Source: Hyalella azteca (Eukaryota; Arthropoda; Malacostraca; Amphipoda; Hyalellidae). Taken from it: a stretch of DNA of 64,000 bases. The DNA is taken from NCBI RefSeq assembly GCF_000764305.2, contig NW_025932495.1, positions 1 to 64,000 of the forward strand. The letters run 5' to 3'. The translations under genes and the position numbers were made by a program. Below the pieces are notes generated by a model. The model was not told the origin of the DNA, did no database searches, and saw only the letters and a list, made by a program, of their open reading frames with translations. Shown here in pieces: positions 46,634-56,743 of the stretch. Numbering within the stretch: position 1 is the stretch's first letter; each line of letters begins with the position of its first letter.

Positions 46634-49600
46634 TCAATAAAAGCGCGGCGAAAGAGTATCATTTAACGGTTGAGCAAAAGCACATTGGGTCAGAGGATCG
46701 CAAACGCTTGAGTCTCCCTTTGCGCACTGCTTGGTTGCGGTGTCGAAATATTCATCGGGATCACAAGTAAAAGGGCCGCTGAGAACCCCTCCATCGCCAT
46801 CGCAGTAGTAATATTGCTTACAGTTCGTGGGATCTGGACAGTTGCGGGAGCAGGAATCAAGGCAAGGCGGTGGAGGAGCAGATTCACACTTTCCCTCAGA
46901 GGTCAAGTATTCATTCTCTTTACATTGTTGAGTAGCCGCCAAGGAACCTGAAACGCATAGGTAACCAGCGTTGCAGTCTGGAGTTACAATGTACCATTCC
47001 CCCGAAGCCTTCGTACAATCGATGCACAGACCGTAGGCGCAAGTTTGTGTCCCTGCCTCCGTGGCGCAGTCGACTATGTTGTCTAGAGCTCCTGCGTTGC
47101 ATGCGGCAGCATAGGATGGTGAGTACGGGTCGCACATGTTACTTGTACATGCGCATGTGGTGGCAGTACTACTTGGCACGCACGTCGCTAGCCCAGGAGA
47201 AAACTCTTCGCATACCTGTAGCCGAATTAAGAATTTTAGCACAAGAGAAAAGAACGCGAAATATGTTATTAATGAAATAGTCAAATTATTGCACGGTGGT
47301 ATTTCGGTCTCAACTACTGTCCACTCGGATTGGTGCTAAAGTCTAATCAGTAAAAAATATTATATTGATATATTCATATTCACCAAATAGTAGCATACTT
47401 ACTTTGTAATGTAAGCATATCAAGTCGCACACTAAATAGTTCTATTGATTAGGATTCTCAATAGGAGAGATGAAACCTATTCGATGAAATTTTTAATTTG
47501 GATGAAATAAATTCTTCAGTAAATAAATTCCTCACATGAATAAAAAATTTCACGTTCAAGGAAGAATAAACTTCGGGCATGATAATTTGTGATTTCGTGG
47601 TTGGGAGATGCAAATTAGTTTGGAGTTAGTAATTTTTAAACAGAATGTTTGGATAATAATAATAAATCTTTGTTCATATCTGCATTCTGTTTCGTGACGA
47701 CTCGATTTGTGAAGATTCGTTCCCATGCAAGTAGTTTACTGCGTGTCATGTATTCTATGTGAGACTGATTTTTAATTGGGTGCAGCACAATTAAGACCAC
47801 TTGCTTCAAACTAATGAATTCAACAAATAAGTCTTTAATGTCAAATTAGAATGTTCACTGGCAGGGATTGCCAGGGCTCGTAATTTGAGAATGCAAAGCC
47901 CAAAGTCTATGTGTGGCGCAGAGGCCTATGTGTGGTGCAGAGGCCTATGTGTGGTGCAGAGGCCTATGTGTGGTGCAGAGGCCTATGTGTGGTGCAGAGG
48001 CCTATGTGTGGTGCAGAGGCCTATGTNNNNNNNNNNNNNNNNNNNNNNNNNNNNNNNNNNNNNNNNNNNNNNNNNNNNNNNNNNNNNNNNNNNNNNNNNN
48101 NNNNNNNNNNNNNNNNNNNNNNNNNNNNNNNNNNNNNNNNNNNNNNNNNNTTGTAACAAGTGTGGTGCAGACGCCTATGTTTGTAACAAGTGTGGTGCAG
48201 ACGCCTATGGTTGTAACAAGTGTGGTGCAGACGCCTATGGTTGTAACAAGTGTGGTGCAAACGCCTATGTTTGTAACAAGTGTGGTGCAGACGCCTATGG
48301 TTGTAACAAGTGTGGTGCAGACGCCTATGGTTGTAAGAAGTGTGGTGCAAACGCCTATGTTTGTAACAAGTGTGGTGCAGACGCCTATGGTTGTAACAAG
48401 TGTGGTGCAGACGCCTATGGTTGTAACAAGTGTGGTGCAGACGCCTATGGTTGTAACAAGTGTGGTGCAGACGCCTATGGTTTCTATGGTTGTAACAAGT
48501 GTGGTGCAGATGCCTATGGTTGTAACAAGTGTGGTGCAGCCGCCTATATATGGTTGTATTATACTGGTTCAAGTGCCTGCTAATATACGAGTATAAATGT
48601 GTCATGTTTTGCCTGCTTGATACAAAACAAAAAAAAAAATTAAGTGAGGCTTATTCGATGTGCGTGATTTAACCATACAGGCCCAAAAATAAGCTGCCAC
48701 ATCTCGCAATGTTTGCAATAAGTTGTTTTGCAGTATGTTGACATTCGATCGTGATGGAATCACCACCTCTTGTTACTATACATCTCAATATAACGAAACA
48801 AAGCAAATAAATGCAGGCATGCAAATGTTTTTATATTTTAATAATTTTTGGCTCCAGCCAGAATAGTTTGGTATCTACATGGGATAAATTTTTTTCTTAG
48901 CCGCAAGCAAGTACCACTAAATGCGCCCCGCACTCCCAGAGAAATTAGAGACTTTTCGATCCTTCTTCCTTAGAGAAATTAGAGAAATTTCAATACACTT
49001 CCTCGTAATTGTGTTGGTCATCCTGACAGAGTTTGCCTAGGTAAAAGAGCGTACCAATGCTACGTTCGCTCTCTTCCTATATGCGTTAAGTATGAAAGTG
49101 TGTCACTATTTGGAAAAATGTACCATTAATTTTTCGTGTGAACTGTTCACAATTTAGGCCTCCTCTTACGTTTGTACGTTACAGCAAAGTTGTACTGTAA
49201 TCTCTCTCAAACATCCTAATATGCTGTGGTTGCTTTTTCGTACAGGATGCGACATTGATGCCACGTAATATCGTTTTGTGTCAATGATGACATGCCCAAT
49301 CTTAACGTCTGCCTAATACTTGATGACATTTGGAAAATGCATGATCAAAAGATGCATTGAATGTGTATACACAAATCCAATACTAAAAGATCTACAACCG
49401 AGAATAATTATGTATAATTCAGTCCATAAATTTCTTCTATGAGGATTCTCATTAATTAATGAAGCATTTTGGCTCACGTAATCGTCGTCGCATTCATCCC
49501 AGGGAACAGTAACAGTGGGGGTTGCCGTAGGGTCGCAGTAGACTGGTTGCTTGCACGACGCACAGAAATCCCCTTGAATGGCAATCCCGTGTGTGGAGCA

Positions 49601-51064
49601 GAAACTTCCCACTGTGGGCAGATCTCTGGGGATAAAAGATATGTGAGACTGATTTCAGATTATTTTGCATATGACTCGAAGGTGGAAAAGTAGTATAATT
49701 TTTTCATTGCCCTAATTATTGCCATTGTTTTCGGAAATGAACGCGCCTCTAAATTGAACAAAACTGCACGCATATGAGCTACTGTTCACTCTATAGACAA
49801 ATGGATAATGAGATAAAAGGATCAAAGCGCCTCTGAATTGAAATGAACAAATGGAAAAATGAGCCTGATTTTGGTAAATATGTCAGACGAAAATTTCCCG
49901 GACAACAGGAATAATAATTGAACCCTCAAACTCACCTCTCTTCGATGGGCGGTAGGTATTCCGAGGTCACTAGGGACACCTGCGAATAATCAAGCAGTCA
50001 TTATTCAAAACATACTCTGCCTAAATACTATACGAGCTAATTGCATCAAGCGATGCCTAAAATGAGATAAAATTTTACTGAATTCAATTTCCGTGTTCCA
50101 TATCTGTTGCCGCTGGCCTGCGAGGCAGTAAGTCTTTTCCACGAAAGTTGTACAGCACTCCATCTATGTGATTATTCTATTCTACACTCACTACGTACAG
50201 AATCCTTTCATTGTGCATTATACGTATAACTTAATTAATGAATCGCAGAAATTATGTGAGATTAGAACAAGTCAATTACTGTTTGTACCATAATAACAAA
50301 ACCGAATTTCTAATTCATGGCAGCCTGCGTTTTCCATCGTCACGGAAGACATCCCAAAAAAAACGAATAAAAAACGTTTAAAAACCACGTTCTTCTAACG
50401 GACAAAAAAAGAAAAACATTAATTCTTACATAACATTAAAGTTATGTAAAATGTTATGTAATTTTATGTGAGACTAAATGTTTTTCTTTTTTGTCCGTTA
50501 AGAAAACGTGGTTTTAAAAGTTTATTTGTTTATTTCATTGTTTTTAGTTTTGTAAACACCAGAAAAACGTGGTTTTTAAAAATAGTTTTATATTTATTTA
50601 TTTTTTACATTTTAGTTTAGCAATTTTAGCAATTCAAATCAATTTCCATGGTTGGCAAGTCTGGATGTTCGACAAAAAACTCGATTCCCAACCGTGAATT
50701 TTTAAATTTTTCTTTAACTTTTTATTTAAAGAAGAAAAAAATGTTTACTTGTTACTTCTGATGATCAAATCTTGAATTGTTAGTGTTGGCATTAGCATGC
50801 ATGCCAAATTTCAAGTTTATAGGATCTTTAGAAGTGCTATAAATTAAGGTTTGAATTTTTGATGACAGACAGAGACGAAGCGAAACTAAGAAAAAAGTGG
50901 TAATAAACAGCAGGCCCTTGGACAACATTGAGTAAAATGGTCACTCCATTGAACTTTTTTGCAGATTAGCGATGTGAATTGCATATTTCCTGCAAAAATC
51001 ATGTATAAGTTCTTACCATAAGGAGAGAGATTACGAACATTGGTTCCACGATTTTCCGGAACAT
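46634..51064 (-). CDS. secreted chitin-binding (CBM14/peritrophin-A) protein
   Basis: Four minus-strand exons: 51,064-51,017, 49,979-49,936, 49,625-49,478 and 47,215-46,634; donors GTAAGA, GTGAGT, GTGAGC and acceptors TTCGCAG, TCCCCAG, GCTACAG; phases agree. The 822 nt give 273 residues. Exon 1 plus the start of exon 2 form a signal peptide (MFRKIVEPMFVISLLM joined to VSLVTSEY). The mature protein is cysteine-rich: FCASCKQPVYCD in exon 3, VCEEFSPGLATCV and further Cys pairs in exon 4, then a typical CBM14 unit at about residues 198-244 (NCPDPTNCKQYYYCDGDGG, FTCDPDEYFDTATKQC) with the aromatic chitin-contact residues present. The spacing of the earlier cysteines suggests one or two diverged units. 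It is expected outside the cell, bound to chitin of cuticle or peritrophic matrix. The start is the only ATG ahead of a hydrophobic run in phase with exon 2. Confidence 0.85.
47916..48026. repeat. 19-bp minisatellite TGTGGTGCAGAGGCCTATG, 6 copies
   Basis: A clean tandem array inside intron 3 of the CBM14 gene, running into the N gap. Its unit shares its core with the 30-bp array on the other side. Confidence 0.95.
48027..48150. other. assembly gap (124 N)
   Basis: A run of N inside the tandem array. The true array length and the change from the 19-bp to the 30-bp unit are hidden here. Confidence 1.
48151..48550. repeat. 30-bp minisatellite (TTGTAACAAGTGTGGTGCAG ACGCCTATGG), ~13 copies
   Basis: Unit length exactly 30 bp, with few variants and one short insertion (TTTCTATGG near 48,481). 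Because 30 is a multiple of three, several frames on both strands stay open (for example CNKCGADAYG repeats on plus). It lies in an intron of the minus-strand CBM14 gene. Confidence 0.96.
48560..49477. other. CBM14 gene intron 3, unique part
   Basis: Nothing recognised apart from the donor GTGAGC (complement of 49,472-49,477). Confidence 0.5.
50367..50521. repeat. foldback element with ~65-bp arms, in CBM14 intron 1
   Basis: The left arm (AAAACCACGTTCTTCTAACG GACAAAAAAAGAAAAACAT) pairs with the right arm (ATGTTTTTCTTTTTTGTCCG TTAAGAAAACGTGGTTTT). The centre has ACATAACAT / ATGTTATGT pairing as well. Confidence 0.9.
50490..50900. repeat. dispersed ~410-bp repeat, copy 1
   Basis: Matches 53,158-53,570 along its length: CATTGTTTTTAGTTTTG, AGCAATTTTAGCAATT, CTGGATGTTCGACAAAAAA, CTTCTGATGATCAAATCTTG. 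It begins within the right arm of the foldback. Confidence 0.88.
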
Positions 51065-51904
51065 CGCGCTAATGGTTAAATTCTAAAATTGTATCTCCTC
51101 ACAACGGACTGGTTCTGTTGAAGATAAGAATCGAGAAAATGTCATAAACGTATACAAATTTTATGCGATTGAGCAACATTCTAGCAAGTATTAATTATTG
51201 CTAAAACAATTGATTAATGAATAAAAATATACCTCTACTTGAACGAAGTGTAAAAAATCAAAGTCGCTCAAATATTTAAAGTCGTGATTTAAAATAAAGT
51301 CGTGACTTAAAATAAAGTCGTGACTTAAAATAAAGTCGTGAATTAAGTCGTACCATCCGTTAAGAAATTCAATGTTTATCAGCGCCATAGCAATTTATGT
51401 CTCAAAGCTAGTAATAATTTTCTTCATTACGTCCTCTCTAATTAAATTTTTGTGTTCACTTGTGGAAATGTACTTGATAAATAAGGAACCTGAAGCGCTT
51501 TTTTTCATTTACCCGAAAATTTAATGAAAGAGGAATAAAAGACATTAATTTGATATTCTCTTACAATTCTAGTTCTATTTGTTTCAAATGGAAATTGGTG
51601 CACAGGCTTTTTTAACAGATTACAGAAGCGATCTTGAAACCAACCTAATTGTCCATTTTATTTTTACATCTCACTGGATAATATGCCTAAAATGAGTTCA
51701 TATTCTTAGTTTGCAATCAATTAACAGATTATTTTCCTCTTATAGTTAACGAAATTATATAACCTGTCCATCAACCGTTTACATTCCAGCTACTACTATC
51801 AATGATGAAAACAGAAGGACACACTCAGACAGGTTGGTATGGAAATAGTTCCAGAATTGTCATATTAAATTTGAAATTCAAGTAGAAGCTTCAGTTTGAA
51901 TGAG

Positions 51905-52400
51905 ATGTTAATAATATGCGTTAAACAAATAATTTTTAGAGACAACACTTCCAAAGAAACCAGTGTCTCCGATGATTCACATGTACAATGAAATTCTAAT
52001 TTTATTTTCAAATATTAAAAAAACATATTTTTAAAAATTTTAATTAATAACAAAAATTTAAATTTTCAAAATTATTTATTCTTTCATTTCATTCATGCAT
52101 TATCTCTGACTTTACGCAAGTGTGCAAAATTTCAGACCAATTGAACAGGTAGAAGTGTATTAAATATTAATCATAAGATTTGTAGCAGACGAAATTCCTT
52201 TTTTCAATTTTGTTTAATACCAAATTTTTTAAAATTTTGCAAATTTTTTTATTATGTCAATTGATTCATGCATTATCTCCAACTTTGCACATGTGTGCAA
52301 AATTTCAGATCGATTGAAGAGGTAGAAGTGTGTTAAATATCGATTATAAGATTTGTAGCAGACAGGCAAACAAACAAACAACAAGAAGTGAAGTTCAAGA
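51905..52400 (+). repeat. dispersed repeat related (inverted) to 26,255-26,535
   Basis: The GGTAGAAGTGTGTTAAATAT ... TAAGATTTGTAGCAGAC motif occurs twice (about 52,148-52,190 and 52,320-52,365), so the element itself is partly duplicated here. Confidence 0.75.
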
Positions 52401-52886
52401 GAATTGTTATAAAAATGGATGATTAAGGTCTAATTCAGGCGAGATTAGCAGTACAGAATGAAATAGGTCTGATGTATGAATGGTATGTGAAGGCACCCGC
52501 TGCCACACACCAAATCTTGCACAGCAACTGCCGTCGATTTATATAGGGCGGATGTCAGAGAATTGACATATGATACAAAATGCTTGGACCCCCAGCCGAC
52601 ATGAGGCTTGTGGTACACCTGAGATGATATTTCAGGCGATTATATGAATGATAAGAGACATGAGAAGCATGCGACAATTAAAGATGTATGCTAATGAGAA
52701 AATGATATCTAAGAGATAACGGCTCCAGTGCGTCGACATCGTAAGTTTCTGTAAGAGAAGTGGCGGGGGCATCAATGAATATTCCAATGCTAATCATCCC
52801 AATTGACTTTCGGCTAGCATTGCCGACAGATATTAAACATTTCAAATTAAATTTTCAACAGAAGAATTAAGGAAGAGTTTTCTAAA

Positions 52887-53115
52887 CCTAAAATTAAGTT
52901 TAAAGTTTATTTTTTCAAATCTTATGCTGAGAAAACACAAACAAAAAACCTGGGGCGGGCTGTAAGACACATCCATTCCCCAAGTTCTATTCATAATACT
53001 TGATCTGTAGCTCCCCAAAATATATGATATTTAGATGTTCAGAATGCCCGCCCCACGTTTTTTGTGTTGTCTCGGCATAAGATTTGAAAAAGTAAACTTT
53101 AAACTTAATTTTAGG
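52887..53115. mobile_element. foldback/MITE-like element with ~70-bp inverted arms
   Basis: The left arm CCTAAAATTAAGTTTAAAGT ... CTGGGGCGGG is matched by the right arm CCCGCCCCACG ... ACTTTAAACTTAATTTTAGG. The arms also share TTTTTCAAATCTTATGC and its complement. Confidence 0.88.
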
Positions 53116-53157
53116 TCAAGAATAAAATTTAGGACAACTCACTGAAAAAGTTAATGT

Positions 53158-53570
53158 TTCTTTTTTTGTCCGTAAGGAAAGCGTGGTTTTTAAATTTTTT
53201 TATTTGTTTTATTTCATTGTTTTTAGTTTTGTGAACACCTGAAAAACGTCTTTTTTAAAAATAGTTTTATATGCACTTATTTTCTACTTTTTATTTTAGC
53301 AATTTTAGCAATTTTTCACTTTCCAGGGTTGGCAACTCTGGATGTTCGACAAAAAAACTCGATTACCAACCGTGAATTTCTAGGGTTTTTTTATTTTTCA
53401 TTATTTATTGTTAACTTATTACTTCTGATGATCAAATCTTGAATTGTTATGAAGAATAAGCATGCACGCCAAATTTCAAGTTGCTAGGACCTTCAGAAGT
53501 GCCTTAAATTAAGGTTTGATGTTTTGATGGCAGACGGACACGAAACGAAGAGAAGAAAAACGTGGTTATA
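53158..53570. repeat. dispersed ~410-bp repeat, copy 2
   Basis: Second copy of 50,490-50,900, starting with TTTTTTTGTCCGTAAGGAAA right after the foldback element. Confidence 0.88.
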
Positions 53571-56500
53571 AATACAATCAGATTAACAAAGAACATGTCA
53601 CTATACGAGAGATTTAAAATAAGGGTTATAAGGGTTATATTTCCGTGAAGAATTGTATAACAATTCATGTTTTAATATCATTCTAAGCGCTAGAACAAAC
53701 TATTGGAAGGGTAGAAATATTTCGTACAAATTACACCCGCCAATTATAATTGGCGTTTTTCTAATTCTTCGGAGTTGAATTTCACAATAGGGCGGAAAAG
53801 TTGCGGATGAGAAAAAAATGTGTGCAAAATTTCATACCCCTAGCTGGGTTTATTCCTTCGGGATCCGGGGGTCGTTTGAAATTTTCAAAAATGTGGAAGA
53901 ATTGCATATAAGTAAATATTAAATTATTGATTCTTTAATGATAAACATGATAACGATCCTCGGATCATGAAGAATCAACTTAGGAGTCTAAAATTGTGAA
54001 AACATAGTTTTTGATATCTAAACATTGTTTTTTTTTTGCACATGTAAACATCGTTTTAGCACTAGTTTGGTGAAAACAAACTCTATATGGTTTACGATGT
54101 CGCATCATTTCTTTTTATCTTTTATTTATATTTCATATATCTTTATCATTTATTTTTTTCAGAAATCCCTTTATCTTCATCTCCGTATATCTGGATATCT
54201 GGGGATTCTGATGATGAATCTCACTAGCAAAAGGTTCCAGACATATATAATGATTTATAGATTTTCGTTTGATCAATCAATATTGGGTAATTTATCACTT
54301 ATACTTTATGCAAATAACTTACACTTTATGCAAATAACTTATACTTTATGCAATTATACTTTATGCTCCAGGTAACGCGTTTATAAAAATAAACAGCAAG
54401 CCACAAAGTATTTCAAGTGAAGAATATCGTTCATTCATTCAATATTGAATTACCAGCCTGATTTTACAATCATGTCAAACATCAAGAATGGAACTGAGAG
54501 GTGACTTATGAGAATTATAACTATTAAAAAATCAAACATCCATGAGCAACAAATGCCTCATCTTATAATATATCAAAATATGTATACCAGCAAGATCCAA
54601 AATTTGGCAGACTTTCTTTCTCTAGCTTTCAGAATTTCTTATTCAAAGAGATACGAATCTCATAAACTTTTGTGGATGATCAAATTAAGATTTTTGTGCC
54701 TTAAGAAAACCCAGCATTAGAATTTTAATTTGTATCCGCATATGCACGGCCAACCCGTATTTCGGAGTTAGCTTGACTTTTTCGGCGGCATAAATACGGC
54801 GTTTTCCGTCATGAGGACAACATTTAACTGAAGTGACACGTAGAAAAAGTAAATGAAGAAAGGGAAAATCAATTATGATCAGTAGCTCGTGTGTTCAATC
54901 TTAGAATAGAGTATAGCATATGGGACCTGTTTTTGTAAGAACTGGTGCATGCATGGTGCATGTTGAATCCAGTACCGCAGGTGTTAAATTTTTCTTTCAA
55001 TATGGCTCATCATACGGGACCTATTTTTGAGAGAATTGAGACGTTTAAGTTCTGATCAAATGAAATATATACCGTGATACAATATTTCTGAATTAACTTG
55101 GCATTATTCTCTATGTCTGAATTACCTACGTGAATAGTGAAGTTTCATCTGACTAATTTATTATGTGAGCCAATATCACGCAGTTGAAAGTTACCTCATT
55201 TTGCTCTCAACAACCTACCACTTTGTAATGTATGTATGTGCTGCTTTACCTTTTTCCGGCACCCAATTTTGTTAATATATTTGCAATTTTTAGTACCATT
55301 TCGTGAATGATCTTGAAATATTTTTGGTGACTTTTTACATTGTCGCTGATCACTATTCTATCAGCTGAGATTTGTCCTGGTCAATATTGCCGTTTTTGGT
55401 CCGGCATTGGTTTTCGGATAATAATTTTCCAGCCTTTCATGTAATATCGACATTGTTATAATTTCCCATAAATCACTCGCCATTTTCATTCTTTTGCCTG
55501 TTATACTTAACCAGTCAGTTTGCACTGCATCTCCTTGACCGTTATATTATTCTGAAGCAGGAAAGGATCTTAATTTAATATCGTTTAATACTGCAGTAGC
55601 TAATTTTCTTTTTCAATAAAGTACGACTACATTTAGCCAAAGTAGAACATGGAAGAACTCGATCTTAAGTGTACATTAGCCAAGGTAGAATATGAAGGAA
55701 TTGTTGAGTGATTTACTTGGTCAAGCGTAACCGAATAACCTGTAGATTTATTTATTTTATAATAATGTGTGTCCCGCCATCTTATGCCTTTCTGTATGTG
55801 CAGAGAACTGAACATGAAGATGGACCCACAATATGAAGCAAACAGTTAGAAATGAACCGTCTTCTTATTGCCATCCACGGGTGTCTGCGATGGACGCCAA
55901 TGACAATTTTGATGTATATATATATAAAAATATGTAATTTTTAAGCACAAGAAGTACCAGACGAAGTTCTTTCATCAGACTGATAGAATTACTCCACGTT
56001 TTGGAATATAAGTGTAATATAATAAAAATTTAAAAATGGGTTATTTTTCAAGGTTTAATTGATAGGCTAAAGGTTTTCGTCGATTCCGCTTTCAATATTA
56101 TCAATTATTTACCAGAAATACAAAATTGTTTTTTGGAAGCGTTACGAAACTCGTACACATCCTACTATATTTCTAACAATTATATTAATAAAATCTTTAT
56201 AAAATGGTGAAATAAACATCAAGATTTCGTTTCCCATGTCACATTGAGGAGAAGGGACGGAAGATATGAACATCTTAGTAAATGATTACAAATATCGATT
56301 CTCAAACAAATTCTAGTCAGAGATATGAATATTGAGAAATGTTTTCAGGTGGTTATGTTTCATGTAAGCAAGAGCCTGCATGTACTAGCAAGAGTAGTTT
56401 TCCTTTAGTCTTGAAGTAGGAACATTACGAAAAAATAGGTTATATGATAAAAGACCTCGTATAATAGTGAGGAATAAATAGCTGGTGAACGTCGCACGAA

Positions 56501-56743
56501 TTCAATATTCTTGCGTTTAATTAAAAATCATCCGTGATGATTTTTAATATACTCTTGATGAAAAGATTGGTTAGAAGCAACCTTTGTAGGTGAGGTAGGA
56601 TGGGGCAGGGGATTTGGTGTCCAGTCGTTTTCGTAAATTCACGCAGAAATGACAACGCGCAGTTTTGGGAGGATCTGCAACTTATATCGATATCATAAAC
56701 ATTTAAAATTATTGGTATTCATAGAAGAAACTAGAAAGTTCTA
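53571..56743. other. intergenic; short repeats only
   Basis: Includes a perfect palindrome CGCCAATTATAATTGGCG at about 53,729-53,746; a 20-bp ACTTTATGCAAATAACTTAT repeat at 54,305-54,367; and the ancient repeat below. No gene seen. Confidence 0.4.
54500..55900. repeat. ancient dispersed repeat, related to 24,440-25,700
   Basis: See the earlier copy. Similarity is patchy but collinear. ATGGGACCTGTTTTTG / ACGGGACCTATTTTTG is repeated internally (54,920 and 55,016). Confidence 0.45.

Larger units (their letters stand above)
51065..53157. other. repeat-derived intergenic sequence
   Basis: Holds a short AAAGTCGTGACTTAAAATA repeat (51,280-51,345, four copies), the 51,905-52,400 repeat and a foldback at 52,887-53,115. 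No gene seen. Confidence 0.45.

Noticed and set aside
46690..47339. Further open frames on both strands around 46.7-47.3 kb
   Set aside because: Shadows of the Cys-rich CBM14 exon 4.
47885..48605. Long repetitive open frames (CNKCGADAYG-type, and two others) that look like a zinc-ribbon repeat protein
   Set aside because: Unit length is a multiple of three, all frames are about equally open on both strands, the frame includes 124 N, and it lies in an intron of another gene.
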